This document shows positions 22,099-34,328 of a DNA stretch of 64,000 bases, one piece after another (positions within the stretch are counted from its first letter, which is position 1; each line of letters begins with the position of its first letter). The notes beneath the pieces are model-generated. The model saw nothing but the letters and a program-made list of their open reading frames with translations, did no database searches and was not told the DNA's origin. The position numbers and the translations under genes were made by a program. This DNA is from Cryptomeria japonica (taxonomy: Eukaryota; Streptophyta; Pinopsida; Cupressales; Cupressaceae): the NCBI RefSeq assembly GCF_030272615.1, contig NC_081415.1:602599644-602663643 (forward strand), written 5' to 3'.

Positions 22099-22843
22099 GC
22101 TGATGACTTTTTTTGTAGCCAAAATTGATAAAACAAAAAGGGTTTTTTTAAGGATCTTCCTAGCTTTCGAACAATATAAGGCTTGTCTTATTTTGACTTT
22201 AGTAAATAATTATTATTTATTTTTTAATTGAATTCTGACAATAGTCCTGATTGATATACTGATTGAAAAACACTCATAACTTTCAAATGGTATAACATTT
22301 TTTGAAACCGAAACATGCATCACATCCTATGCTTCATCTACTATAGGGAAAAATTTAAATAAAAAAAATTCATAAGGTTTTGACCAAGTTAAGGTGGTCA
22401 GACGTAGGAGTTTCTGAATTTCTGAAAAGCTATAGTAAAAAAATCATAAATAATTATTTAATTCATAAAAAATTAAAAAAAAATATGTGTCACATTTGGA
22501 CATGAGTCTAATACTTATATTATAAATATTATAAAAAAATATTAATATTTTATTATGATTAGGGTGGTCAAACATATGTCTACTTCTTATTTTTTTCCTG
22601 AAATTTTAGTACCACTGCATTGAAATTTGAAATTTTCATCAAATAGGATTTTTTTTTTCCAAAAAACAACTAGTAGCTTAGAAACTACATTCAATTTTCT
22701 ATATATTCTCTTCTTACATATTTTAAAAATAATGCTCACAACTTATTCAAATTTTCATGTCAAGTTGCATAACTCTAATTTTTCTGAAATTTCATTGCCA
22801 CTTAAGGGCCTGTTTTGGCACACCATGATCCTGCACATACCCG
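22099..22843. mobile_element. Right remainder of the GTGCAGGATCA-ended transposon
   Basis: 745 AT-rich bases between the proposed AGTG end and the outer inverted end. There are two related GGTGGTCA.AC.TA blocks (22394 and 22563) and repeated phrases such as ACTTTCAAATGGTATAAC and ACTTATTCAAATTTTC. No coding capacity is supported. This looks like the body of a non-autonomous element. Confidence 0.5.
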
Positions 22844-24305
22844 GTCACCTTTTTCTTCTTCGGAGTTAATTTTTTTTCTAGGGGCTTTACTACCTATTGT
22901 TTCTATCTTATTCTTCTAGGAGAAGGTGAAGATACCAGTGAAGATTTCCTTTTTCTCACAACTCTTTTGAATGCAGCTGGTATGTCACTTTCTGAAGAAG
23001 TTCCAACCGATGAAAGGTGAATTTCTGGTTGAAGTGCTTCTAACTCATCTTTAGTAATACCAGTTTGTTTAAGTACATCTTCCTTAATAAATTTTCCTTG
23101 CCTGGATCCTTTTCGAACTATTGCTTCAACCTTTTTAACATTTTTCTTTGATTGAATTTTTTTTTCAATAGTCTCAGTACTGCCAAATACCTATTCTTCG
23201 AGTTCTTTAGGTTCTTCCAGGAGGGCTTTTGCATATGTTTCTATTATGTGCTCATCAGTTTCATACCCCATTTCAGTAACCCAGATGGTTCTTGGGATAA
23301 CTGCCTCCACCCAAATTTCATCCTTCTTTATTACAAAACAGATTTCATCCTTATACTTCTTCATAATTTCTTGTGACAGTCTAACTCTAGTCTTCATCCA
23401 AACCTTCAGTGCTTGAAAATACTCATTTATGTTCTTTTCTATGTTGTTTAGTAAATCTGACAACTGTTTGCCTATCGATATATCAAAACCAAAATTTCTA
23501 ATACCAATACGGGGTACTTGTTTGGTTATGTGCAGCATTAGACAAACAAGTAGGTTTCCAAATCTGAATGTTCCCTTTTTGTCTTTCTTTATCTTTCCCA
23601 AATTGTCAATTAGTTCATCTTTAAGCCATTTGCACACATCTATATTTGCATTATCATTAACCATGTCATAGGCACTTTTCATGCATAGGCTGGAGACTGA
23701 GTTATACCTATTTGCATGTGTGGTTTTGTAGCCTAAGATCATACTGATGAATCTTACATTGATATCTGTTACATCATTTACCCTTAAGGATCTCTTATCA
23801 GATGTTGCACTAGTTAGGTTAATCACTAGGTCATTTGAGACCTTCTTTGTTCTATTAGGTCTATTACCGGTGGAAGGTAACCCTATCACAACCTTTACTA
23901 CTTTTTTTGTGATTTTGTGAACTAAGTCCAACCAAAAGAATGGACCATGTACCCTACTTAGTACTATCCTTATAACATCCTTGGGAAAATTTGGGATACT
24001 GAGAATTTTAGTAAAACCTAGGGTTTCTACTACATTGTGTTCAGGTTTGATATTTGTAGATTGTTCACAAATTATAGATTTATACATATTATTAATTTCC
24101 TCATCACCTAATTCCTCTATATGACAATGTATATACATTTTAGGGTCTTCAGCAAAAACTACTCCTTTAGGGATTTGGGAAAATGCACCAATATTATCAT
24201 CTTTCTTGGAAATATTAGGAACTAATTGGAATATGGATCTAGGGCATTTAATAACTTTGACAACAGTAGGGTTGCAATGAATTCAGGAACAGATGAAGAA
24301 GACAT
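22844..24305 (-). pseudogene. Element 2 second protein (ORF2), N-terminal half
   Basis: The start ATG near 24305 opens with MSSSSVPEFIA, which matches MDSSSTPEFIA of element 1. The 315-residue open stretch at 24138-23191 matches element 1 almost throughout, including IHYHIEEL or IHCHIEEL, VRFVRMILGYKATHAN or VRFISMILGYKTTHAN, and IKKDEIW. It then enters a Lys/Arg-rich linker cut by the DNA transposon. No catalytic motif of protease, integrase, reverse transcriptase or RNase H is seen. It recalls the large unassigned proteins of other non-autonomous plant LTR elements. Frameshifts and stops lie near 24150 and 23190. Confidence 0.75.
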
Positions 24306-24604
24306 GGTTATAAATACCTTTATCTACCTTAGGAATGATTGCTTGATGAATTGCTTCACTTCTTTTCTTGGAATGCCTTCGCTCGGGAATTTTTGTGCTC
24401 TCAAAGATTTGAATGCTTGGTGAAATGAAAATGGAGCCAAAACACTTGTTTTATAATGTTAATTTTGCTAACCACCACATTTAATGCTTGTCGGTTAAGT
24501 AATGTCTTAACTTATCTGCCGGTATAGAAGTAATTTCAACTTTTCACCATCAACCGAGGGAATAATAGCATGTTTCACATTTGGTTGCTAAACCCTCAAA
24601 GGAA

Positions 24605-25720
24605 TTTTCTTCAGTTAGATGAAGAGTCTTCTGTCGGTGGAGTGTTACTCTGTTCTATTGGTGGAGGAGTATTCCTATCAACATTTAGATCTGACTTTCT
24701 AATCCATTATTTTGAGAATTCTTTCTTTACCTCTTCAACCTTTTCTTTACCTTTCAAGCTAGCACCATTGTTACTTGCCGGTGATGCCTTACTTCTGCAG
24801 AATTTTGCAATATGTCCAATCTTGTTACAGGCATAACAAGTCACATTATTTTTCTAAATAGCTTTCCCATATCCTATGCCGGTTTGTGTTCTATATTGAT
24901 TAGATAAGTGTCCAAATCTTCCACAAACATAACATCTTACATTCATTCTACAATTTTCTGAATTATGACCAACTTTGTTGCATTTGGAACATTGACTGTT
25001 GGGTGTATTAATGCACTGATAATTTCTAGATCTACACTAATTTTCTCTATGGCCATATTTGCTATAGTTAAAGCATTTTCCATTAAATTTATAAGCAGTA
25101 GGTTGTCTTACCAGTTTGCTATGATCATGTGTGTTTGCAATATCGGAGCTTTCACCAACTTCAAAGCCAAGGCCACTAGTGTCACCATTTGGTTTTTGAT
25201 TTTTTAGTAAGTCACCAAGTTCTTTTGAGCTTTTCTTGGATTTTTCCTTGTGTTGATTTGCAGTAGCCAATTCTCTTTCCAAGATACCTTTTTGTCTCAT
25301 GAGTTCATTTAAGTTATTTTTTGTATGCATCAGATCTATCTTCAACATATCATTTTCATAACTAAGCCTTGTGTTTTCATTTGCAACATCATTAAGTCTT
25401 CTAGTCAAGTCTTCTTCATTCTTCTTTCTATCTTCAATTTCTTTACAAAATCTCATAGTCATATCCTACATCTAATTTTTTGTTGTCATGTTTTCTTGTT
25501 TCAGCTTATTGATCAAATCACTAAGAGTTTCCTTTTCATCATTCTCATTTTGCATCTTTTTACAAAGTTCTCTTCTCTTGTTTCTTGCAATGGTAAGATT
25601 TTCTTGAAGTGCTTGAATAATATCCTGTGCAACTTTTAGATCATCTTCAAGTTTGATATTTTTCAACTTTTCTGTATCATAGTCTGAGAGAGCTGCTTCT
25701 AATTACTTGATCAAGTTTCC
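24605..25720 (-). pseudogene. Element 2 gag-like protein (coiled coil plus zinc knuckles)
   Basis: It matches the element 1 protein at 28484-29577. An N-terminal coiled coil of about 220 residues (25720-25040) is followed by CFNYSKYGHREN, a zinc knuckle with its second Cys changed to Tyr. Two further CCHC-like boxes lie near 24900-24960 and 24790-24840. The start codon equivalent to ATG at 28484 is ATA here, so translation could not begin normally. Expected role in the family: particle and nucleic-acid binding, as for gag nucleocapsid. Confidence 0.75.
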
Positions 25721-25780
25721 TATCTATACCGGTGTTAAGATCTTCCTCAAGCTGTTAGGCTTCTGAAAATAGAGGATCGG

Positions 25781-25792
25781 GCTCTAATACTA
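25781..25792 (-). other. Degenerate primer-binding site of element 2
   Basis: On the minus strand it reads TAGTATTAGAGC. The initiator-Met tRNA match would be TGGTATCAGAGC. Two transitions separate them, consistent with methylation-driven decay. Confidence 0.8.
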
Positions 25793-25794
25793 AT

Positions 25795-26556
25795 TGTTAG
25801 GATTCCCAAAGATACTGAGAGGGGGGGGGGGGGGTGGTGAATCAGTATCTAATTGGTTAGATAGTTTTCTTGACTTAAAACATGTAAAGCATATCAATAC
25901 TATATACCGGTAAACAAAAAATAATGCAATAAACAAGGATAACATCAACCACATGAAAAGTACACCATAACACAATAGTTTAGCAAGGAAACCTGGTGTG
26001 GGAAAAACCTCAGTGGGATTTGTGACCCACAATATTCACTTACTAGCCAATAAGAAAATATTATTGCTACAATAGGGGCCTGCACATGCAGGAAAGCCAA
26101 GTGCCTAGAGCTCACTGCTCAATTACAAAATGGGAAGTCTCACTGACTTACAATATGGATTATGCAAATCCAATGTTTTGTACTACTTCAAAATAGCATC
26201 TACTATGCCAGATCTAGTACCAGTTTTAACTCTGCTTCATACATAAACCCTTAACCTATAATTCGCATAATAGGTCTACCTTATTTTGTTTTTCTACTTC
26301 CTTACAAAATTGTTCTCTAATGATCTCATACATATATGAGTCATTTTACAATAATTTACAAAATATATAATAAACAAAATTCTTGTCAGTCTAGGTGGTG
26401 GTATACTTCCTTTTACTATCGGTGTTCTATGTGCCGGTGTAGAGTCTATTGTTGTTGGTGCCAGTAAATTGTCTTGCCGGTGTCATAAGATTGCAAGGTT
26501 GCCATCAATGACAAAACCTTCCTACAATATCTTATTGGAGTGTGCATTTTCCAACA
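25795..26556 (-). repeat. 5' LTR of element 2
   Basis: 762 bases, TGTTAGG...CCAACA on the plus strand, with a run of about 14 G near 25820. The outer side is flanked by GTGTG (26557-26561). Confidence 0.92.
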
Positions 26557-27638
26557 GTGTGATTTGATAGATGGAAAGGAGATTGTTTATCAAATGGGGT
26601 ACACACAACACGTTATTGAAGGATTTATCCCCAATGACAATAGATGCTTTCCCAATCACATCCATGTATGTATGATTACCCATCAAAATCTGCAGCATAG
26701 TACAAGGCTCAAATGTAGAGAACATAGACTACGAAGATGCCATATGATGAGAAGCCCCCGAATCTAGAAGCCATCTCCCTGAATCATGACTTGTAGTAGG
26801 ACAAAGAGTTTTTCCGTTTCTTGTCCCAAAAGAGTGAGTCTTCCCACTTGTAGAAGCCATGAATGCTTTCCCTTTCCCTTTCCCTTTTGAATGTGTGGAA
26901 GTGGAAGTTGATGAATCCTCCTTCTTGTAGGCATTAGGAAAATCAATGTTGTTCTTTTTGAGGATGTCTAAGAGCTCATCAATCTTCTTAGAATGGCAAT
27001 GACACTCCTCATGATCAAAATTTTTACAATAGGCACAAGTAGGTCTCTCCCTCTTTGGTGAGTTGCCCATCTTTGAAGAGGATGAATCTCCTTGTTGTGG
27101 AGAAGATGGTGCTTTGTCCTTAGGTTTTGATTGCCATTTCTTCTTGTTGGAGTTGTCCTCTCCTTGATTTTGTTTGTTCCCTTAATTTTCCACTAATGGT
27201 TGAGACTTATAAGTCTTAAGAATGCCCATGCTTATGAACTTAACTTGTTCCATCATCAACATTTAGGTGAAAGCATCAAATGTAGGTATTGTGTATCTTG
27301 AACCCATTGTCATTATATGGGTTTGCAAACTAGAAACAAATGCTACATATTCTTGTGGAAGCTTTCCCATGAAATTAAAGATCAATTGAGTATCCTTCTT
27401 ATCAATGCCACAATCCTTGAGTTGTGCCCTCAACTCTTTTGCCTTAGTGACATAATCTTGTATAGTATCAAATTTCTTGGGATCTAAAATGGTGAGATCA
27501 CTATCAATCTGATATCCCCTAATCTCATCAACTTGACCATACAAGTCTTGAAACTTTTGCCAAGCATCCTTGATTAAAGTACATTTCTCAATATGAAAAA
27601 TGTGATCCTTTGATACATACTTTCTAAAGGTAATTGCT
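26557..27638 (-). pseudogene. Outer Copia gag-protease, middle part
   Basis: In order on the minus strand: a Copia gag core (ITFRKYVSKDHIFH, LIKDAWQKF, KLPQEYVAFVSSL) at 27638-27263; a Lys/Gln-rich linker with two TAA codons; a zinc knuckle CAYCKNFDHEECHC (about 27020-27060); a Ser/Lys-rich stretch; and the aspartic protease signature WLLDSGASHHMAS (about 26740). After one TAG comes the gag-pre-integrase region (VIGDKSFNNVLCVPHLINN, LLSIYQIT), reaching the GTGTG junction with element 2. The frame on both sides is shared, so element 2 and element 1 interrupt one ancestral gene. Confidence 0.88.
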
Positions 27639-28412
27639 TGTTGGAAAATGCACACTCCAATGAGAAATTGTAGGTGATTGAAGGTATTTTCATTGATGAA
27701 AACCTTACAATCCTATGGCACCAGTAGACATAGGCACAAACACTAGCACCGGCATCGGCAAAGATGTTCACCCACAACCTAGCCAACAAGATTTAATTTA
27801 TTGTATTTTGTAATTAATTGTAATATCTTTCTGTAAGCTAACAAGGAAAGTTGTAATATGACTCATATAAGTATGAGCTATTTTAAATCATTTAGAATAG
27901 AAGAGGAGATGGTTAGATTATTGCAGAACTAAGATGCGAATATTAAGGCAGAGTTTTGAATAAGGTTTTGGAAGTTATATGAGCTTAAACCGGTACTGAA
28001 CCTGGCATAGCAGATGTTGATTCAAAGTAGTACATGACATTTAATTTTCATAATCCACTTTTGTAAGTCAGTGAGACTTCTCTTTTGTATTTAAGTAGTG
28101 AGCTTTAGGAAGTTGGCCTTCCTGCATGTGCAAGCCCCTATTGTAACAGTAATATTCACTTATTGGCCACTAAACAAATATTGTGGGTCACAAATCCCAC
28201 CGAGGTTTTTCCCACACTAGGTTTCCTCGTTAAAAATATTGTACATTATGGTGTGCCTTTTATGTTGTGTTTATTGTTCTTATTTACTGCATTAATTCTT
28301 GTTTACTGGTACACAGTTTTGGAATGATTTTCATTTAATAAGTTAATAAAATCCATTAACCAGCAAAATACTGATTCACCCCCACCTCTTATTATCTTTG
28401 GGAATCCTAACA
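27639..28412 (+). repeat. 5' LTR of element 1
   Basis: Starts TGTTGGAAAATGCACACTCC and ends GGGAATCCTAACA, one base before the PBS. Closely similar to 33556-34328. Confidence 0.93.
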
Positions 28413-28413
28413 A

Positions 28414-28426
28414 TTGGTATCAGAGC
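28414..28426 (+). other. Primer-binding site of element 1
   Basis: TTGGTATCAGAGC, complementary to the 3' end of plant initiator-Met tRNA, two bases after the LTR. Confidence 0.92.
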
Positions 28427-28483
28427 TTGGTCCTCTATTTTCAAAAGCCTAACAACTTGAGGAAGATTCTGACACTGGTAGAG

Positions 28484-29577
28484 ATGGAAAACTTGAGGAA
28501 GCAACTAGAAACATCTCTTGCAAACTATGATGCAGAAAAGTTGAAGAATATGAAACTTCAAGATGATTTGAAGGCTGCATAGGAAATCATTGAAGGACTT
28601 CAGAAAAATCTCACTATTGCTAGGAACAAAAGAAGAGAACTTTATGAGAAGATACAGAGTGATGATGATGAGAAAGAAACTCTTAATGACCTTGTGAACA
28701 AACTAAGACAAGAAAATAGTACAATGAAGAATGCGATGCAAGATATGACCATGAGATTTTGTAAAGACATTGAAGATAGAAAGAAGAATGAGGATGATCT
28801 GGCTAGAAGAATCAATGATGTTGCAAATGAAAATATAAGACTCAGTCATGAGAATGATATGTTAAAAATAGATATGATACACTTGGAACATGATAAAACT
28901 GAACTCATGAGACAAAAAAATATCTTGGAAAATGAGTTGGCTACTGCAAATTGACATAAGGAGAAGTTCAAGAAAATTTCAAAAGAACTTGATGACATGC
29001 TGAAAAATCAGAAACCTAATGGTGACACTAATGGCCTTGGCTTTGAAGTTGGTGAGAGCTCTGGTACTGCAAACACCAATGATCATAGTAAACCTGTAAG
29101 ACAACCTAATGCTTACAAATTCAATGGAAAATGCTTTAATTGTAGCAAGTATGGTCATAGAGAAAATCAATGTAGATTTAGAAACTATTAGAACACCAAT
29201 GCACCCACTAGTCAATTTCTAAATGCAACAAAATTGGTCATAACTAAAAAAACTGGAGAATGAATGTAAGATTTGGACACTTATCTAATCAATGCAGAAC
29301 ACATACCGGCATAGGATATGGAAAATCTATTTAGAAAAACAATGTGACTTCTTATGCTTGTAACAAGATTGGACATATTGCAAAATTTTGTAGAAGTAAG
29401 ACATCATCGGCAAATAACAAAGGACCCAATTTGAAAGGTAAAGAAAAGGTTGAGGAAGTAAAGAAAGAATTTTCAAAACAATGGATCAGAAAGTCTAACA
29501 TGAATGTTAATGAAGCTATTCCTTCACCGGTAGAATAGATTATCACTCCATCGGCAGGAGATTCTTCATCTAACTAA
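28484..29577 (+). pseudogene. Element 1 gag-like protein (coiled coil plus three zinc knuckles)
   Basis: ATG at 28484 (MENLRKQLETSLANY). Residues 1 to about 215 form a long Lys/Glu-rich coiled coil. They are followed by CFNCSKYGHRENQC (CX2CX4HX4C, about 29135), a second box C.GHLSNQC missing its first part (about 29275), and YACNKIGHIAKFC (about 29352). The product would bind the element RNA, as gag nucleocapsid proteins do. Lesions include TAG (CAG) near 28580, TGA near 28952, TAG near 29189 and a frameshift before 29344. There is no capsid-like domain of the Copia type (UBN2), so this is an unusual gag. Confidence 0.75.
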
Positions 29578-29880
29578 AGAAAAATCTTTTGGGGGTATGG
29601 CAATAAACTGTAAAACATGATAATTTACCCTCGATTGATGGTGAGAAGTTGGATTACTTCTTTACTAGCAGATGAGTTAATTTTTGACTTAACCGATAGA
29701 CATTAAATGTGGTAGTTGAAGGAAATAACATTATAAAGCAAGTGTTTTGGCCCTTTTTTATTCACCGAGCATTCAAATCTCCAGAGAGCATGAAATTCTC
29801 GAGCGAAGGCATCCATAGTGAAAAGTGAAGCAAATCATCCAAACAAATCATCCTAAAGGAAGATTAAGGTATTTATAACT

Positions 29881-32800
29881 ATGGATTCATCATCTACACC
29901 TGAATTCATTGCAAACCCTACTATGATTGAAGTTATTAAGTGCCCTAGATCCATGTTCAAACTTATTCCCGAAATTGCGAAGAAAGATGATACCCATGAG
30001 CTTTTTCAAAAATACCTAAGGGAGTAGTTTATGCTGAGGATCCTAGAATCTATATACATTATCATATTGAGGAACTAGGAGCTGAAGAAATAATAAACAT
30101 GTATAGAACTATAATTTGTGATGAACATGGAAATGTTAAACCGGAACACAAGATAGTGGAAACCCTAGGCTTTATGGACATTCTTAGTATCCCTGATTTT
30201 CCTAAGGATGTGATAAGGATCATCTTGAGCAGAGTTCATGGAGAGTTCTTTTGGTTGGATTCCATCCATAAGATTACCAAATAAGCAGTTAGGGTAGTGA
30301 TAGGCTTACCTTCCACCGATAGCAGGCCTGATAAAACTAAAAAGGTTCCAAATGACACTGTGATGACCTTAACCAATGCAACATTTGATAAAAGATCCCT
30401 AAGAGTCAACGATGTGAAGGACATCAATGTTAGATTTGTCAGGATGATTCTTGGTTATAAGGCTACACATGCAAATAGACTAAACTCTGTTTCCATCTTA
30501 TGTATCGAAAGTACATATAACATGGTGAATAGCAATGCTATGATAGATGTATGTGAGTGGCTAAAAGATGAATTGATTGACAATTTGAAGAAAATAAAAG
30601 GTGATAAGAAAGGAACTTTCAAATTTGGCATCGTTCTTGTGTGTTTAATGTTGTACATTACCAAGCAAGTTCCCGGTATTGGTAGGAAAGACTTTGGTTT
30701 TGATATACCGGTAGGAAAACAACTTCTAGACATACTGAACAACATGGGAGATGATAGGGAGAAAAACATAAATGAATATTTTCAAACTTTGAAAGCAAAG
30801 ATGAAGACAAGAACAAGGCTATCCCAAGAAATTGTTGATAAGTATCAAAAAGAGATATGCTTTCTGATCAAGAAAGATGAAATTTGGATGGAGGTAGTTA
30901 TCCCTAGGGCTGTTTGGGTCATAGAGATGGGATATGAGGAATATGACAATGTAGTTGAAACCTATGCAAAAGCCCTCTTAGAAGCACCTAAGGAACCAAC
31001 TGAGAAAGTTTTTGGCAATGTGGAAACCATAGAAAGAAAAATCCAATCTAAGAAAAGAATCAAGAAAACTAAACAGATAGTGAGGAAGGGAACAAGACAG
31101 GCAAAAGTGATAAAAGAAGATGTATTAAAAAAAACTGGTATTAAGGAGAATGAATTGGAAGGACTACAACTGGAAGCACATCTTTCACGAATTGCTACTT
31201 CCTCTGACAATGAAATACCAGCATAATTTAAAAGGGTAGTCAAGAAAAGAAAACCTTCACTGGCACCTGCTCCTACATCAAAAAGAACAAGACAAAAACA
31301 ACAGGAAGTTAGGGCTCCGACAAGGAAGTTGACACCAAAGAAGAAGAAACAAAAATAAGTTGTTCCTCCACTTGACAAACTTCTGAGTGAAATAACTGAA
31401 GATGGGAAATTGGCTAACATCAACAAGTTGTATAACACACTATCAGATGATGAAAAAGAAAGTATAGAAAATAGTATCATTTTACATCTTGATATTTATA
31501 AGAAATTTTTAATGGAAGTTGTTGATGATATACCAAATGACTTGTACAGAAGATTAGAAGCTAGAAGGGTAGCTATTGTGGAATTAGATAAAAAGATAAA
31601 AATAGAAAAACTACTTGCAGTTCACCCAGTGAACTCAACTCAAGAGAGATGAATTAATCAGTGAGGCTAATTGGACAGTATTCTTAACCAATCACCGACA
31701 TGTAGCACTGATGGCAGGCAGAGTAATTGAAATATGAGAAGAAATTACAAACAAGTGGGATATATTCTTTGTTGAAAAGGAGAAACAAGAAGAGCATAAG
31801 AGACCAAAGACTTTTAAAGTCTATCAAAAAGAAAAGGACATAGATAAGGGAAAAGGTAAGGTAGGTGGACCTCCAAGCATAAAGGTGATAGATAACTTAC
31901 CCCCACCTCCTTCTAATACTCCACTAGTACAAATTGTTGACACACAATCAACAACAAAGTATGGAAACACCACATGAGGATACAAATCTTGATTCTGAGG
32001 TGCTATACACAATAAACATTGACACACAGGAAATCAATATTGTTGTGGATAAGAAAACAACTGACAAAAGAGATGTGGCAACTGAGCCACCAACATGAAA
32101 TATTTCAGTTGAAAACATTGGAATTGGGGTAGAACAAAAAACTAAAAATCAAATGAACCCCTAGACATAAGAAAGGCAGAGACCATAGGTGTGCATATTG
32201 AAGCATCTACTGAGCCACCGAAAACTACTGAAACTAGAAAATCTGCTAAGTCACTGGAAGTAGATAGTATAGAGGTAAATAAAGAAAAATTGGCAGTGGA
32301 AACCACAGTAAAAACTTGAGAGGCACAAACAAAGATACCATCAGGAGAGGAGACTGAGAAATAGGTAGAGCAACATGTCCATACTGAGAGAAACATTGAG
32401 AAATAGGCAGAGCAACAGGCTCCTTCACAGACAATGCCACTGGCCACATCTGACAAGCCCAAGCCTTTGGTAGTAGAAATGCAAACTCAAATTGATCCTC
32501 CAGAGAAAGAGGAAAGCAAAGCTATCACTACCACTGACGGATTACAAATTGTAAAAAAAGTTGGACAGTCATCTGGAACATCCATAACTGAATTTAGGCC
32601 AACAAATGTAATAGAGGTACTATTAGATTCAATAAAGAAAATAAAAGAGTATAATGCACAAGCTTATAAGGCTATAGATGAAACTTTACCAATTTTGAAG
32701 ATGATAGCTCCAAAGTGTAACATAGAAAATAAAGATTCTTTGAGCCAATTAGACACATTGTCCAAATATATAACCAACAACCTAATAACACTAGATCAGA

Positions 32801-33339
32801 TAAATGAAGACATCTTCAAAGAGAAAATGAATAAGGAAAAGGAAAAATTCTTTGAGGAGACAATAAAGAAGAATAAGGAACATATGGAAACCTTATTACC
32901 GATATTAGGCAAAACAATTTTGGACTTCAAGAAATTCTATAGAGACACATGCAAAACAAACATTTTGACAAAAGACATAGATAAAGAGATTGGCATAGCC
33001 CAAAAAGATATTGCTGACAACTTGATAGGTTCATTGGATTCAATATTAGTAATTGAACATGAAATTGCAGGATTTGAAGGAAAAATAGAAAAACTTGAGA
33101 AAGACAAGGAAAGTATGAAGTTTAAGGCAAAAGAACTTAAGTACAAACTAAGTCCTAAACTTGGTATCCTCATCTCTTTGAGAAAAGAGATTTCTGAGGC
33201 ACTTATTCCAGGACTTAAGACACTAGAAGAGAAAATGTACTTTCTCACTGGTACAATTCAGAGAACAAAAGAAGCAATAAAGGACAGTGAGAGGTTCAAC
33301 AACAATCTGAATGTTGCCTTAGCAGAAATAGGGATCTAG
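29881..33339 (+). pseudogene. Element 1 second protein (ORF2), about 1,150 codons, unknown function
   Basis: ATG at 29881 (MDSSSTPEFIANPTMIEV). The N-terminal about 400 residues form a conserved, apparently globular region (RIILSRVHGEFFWLDSIHK, INVRFVRMILGYKATHAN, GFDIPVGKQLLDILNNM). Next is a Lys/Arg-rich linker (about 31020-31350), a helical block (LEARRVAIVELDKKIKIEKL), an acidic Thr/Glu linker with stops, and a C-terminal 300-residue coiled-coil region open at 32434-33339. No catalytic signature is recognised. Element 2 encodes the same protein, so it belongs to the family and is not a chance capture. Frameshifts lie near 30050 and 31650; several TAG/TGA codons are present. Confidence 0.75.
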
Positions 33340-33377
33340 ACAAGAACTACACTCAATTGGAATTGAATGACAACCTT

Positions 33378-33555
33378 TGTCATTGATGCCAAAGGGGGAG
33401 TAGTTGAGGATGAGAAAAAGGATAATAGAAGAGATCATCTTCTCAGGGGTAGCATGCAGAGCACATAGTTTTCATAGTTTTGGTAAGACATTTTTTTGGA
33501 CAACACTTTTTGGATTTTTCTCATGAGTGTTGCCATCAATGCCAAAGGGGGAAAT
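33378..33555 (+). other. Two polypurine tracts of element 1
   Basis: GATGCCAAAGGGGGAGTAG (about 33386-33404) and GCCAAAGGGGGAAAT (33541-33555), the latter directly before the 3' LTR. The arrangement is the same as in element 2. Confidence 0.75.
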
Positions 33556-34328
33556 TGTTGCCAAATGCACACTCTAATAAGAAATTGTCGATGATTGAAG
33601 GTATTGTCATTGATGGCAACCTTACAATCCTATGGCACTGGTAGACAAAGGCACGTACACCAACACTGGTAGCAGCAAAGATGTTCACCAACATCCTGGC
33701 CGACAAGATTTTATTTATTGTATTTTGTAATTAATTGTAATATCTTTTTGTAAGCCATCAAGGAAAGTTGTAATATTACTCATATAAGTATGAGCTCTTG
33801 TAAATCATTTAGAATAGAAGTGGATATGGTTATATTATTGTAGAACTAAGATGCAAATATTAAGGCAGAGTTTGGAATAAGGTTTTGGAAGTTATATGAA
33901 CTTAAACTAGTACTGAACCTGGCATAAAAGATGCTGATTCAAAGTAGTACATGACATTGGATTTTCATAATCCACTTTTATAAGTCAGTGAGACTTCTCT
34001 TTTGTATTTAAGAAGTGAGCTTTAGGCGGCTGGCCTTCCTACATGTGTAGGCTCCTATTGTAACAATAATATTCACTTATTGTCTAGTAAGCCAATATTG
34101 TGTGTCACAAATCCCACCGAGATTTTTCCTTGACAGGGTTTCCTTGTTAAAAATATTGTGTTATGGTGTGCCTTTTATGTTGTGTTTACTGTTTTTATTT
34201 ACTGTATTAATTCTTGTTTACCGAGACACAGTTTTGGAATGCTTTTCATTTAATAAGTTAAGAAAATCCATTAACCCACAAGATACTAATTCACCCCCCC
34301 CCCCTCAGTATCTTTGGGAATCCTAACA
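33556..34328 (+). repeat. 3' LTR of element 1
   Basis: Starts TGTTGCCAAATGCACACTC and ends GGGAATCCTAACA. A run of C near 34296 mirrors the G run of element 2 LTRs. Confidence 0.93.

Larger units (their letters stand above)
5462..22843. mobile_element. DNA transposon with GTGCAGGATCA inverted ends, inserted in element 2
   Basis: The left end reads GGGTTAGTGCAGGATCA. The right end, reverse-complemented, reads CGGGTATGTGCAGGATCA. Similarity continues inward through a GCCAAAA block and an AGTGG..ATG block, giving imperfect terminal inverted repeats of about 40 bases. Both flanks carry GTC (5459-5461 and 22844-22846), a possible 2-3 base target duplication. On both sides the surrounding element 2 gene can be matched to element 1, so the insertion is real. 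The superfamily cannot be named from these ends. If the CACT-ended unit inside (5521-22098) is a separate insertion, this outer transposon was only about 0.8 kb. Confidence 0.7.
2713..26556 (-). mobile_element. Element 2: non-autonomous LTR retrotransposon (gag-like plus unknown large ORF), minus strand
   Basis: LTRs at 2713-3504 and 25795-26556 begin TGTTAGGATTCCC and end CCAACA as read on the plus strand. They are flanked by a perfect five-base target duplication, GTGTG, at 2708-2712 and 26557-26561. The degenerate PBS and two PPT copies are in place. The interior encodes a coiled-coil, zinc-knuckle gag-like protein and a large second protein. No protease, integrase or reverse transcriptase is seen. 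A DNA transposon at 5462-22843 splits the second gene. Element 1 is a relative in the opposite orientation. Confidence 0.9.
27639..34328 (+). mobile_element. Element 1: non-autonomous LTR retrotransposon, plus strand
   Basis: LTRs 27639-28412 (774 bases) and 33556-34328 (773 bases), TGTTG...CCTAACA. The flanking five bases are TTGCT (27634-27638) and TTGCC (34329-34333), one transition apart. The PBS at 28414-28426 matches initiator-Met tRNA. The interior encodes a gag-like zinc-knuckle protein and a second large protein. No pol genes are present. The element is inserted within the gag gene of the outer Copia element, in opposite orientation. Confidence 0.93.

Noticed and set aside
5462-22843. 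Naming the GTGCAGGATCA-ended transposon as hAT, MULE or Harbinger
   Set aside because: The flanks do not give an 8-, 9- or TWA-type duplication. A GAAGAAG-rich similarity beside both ends looks like a 9-base duplication at first, but it is not adjacent to the right end.
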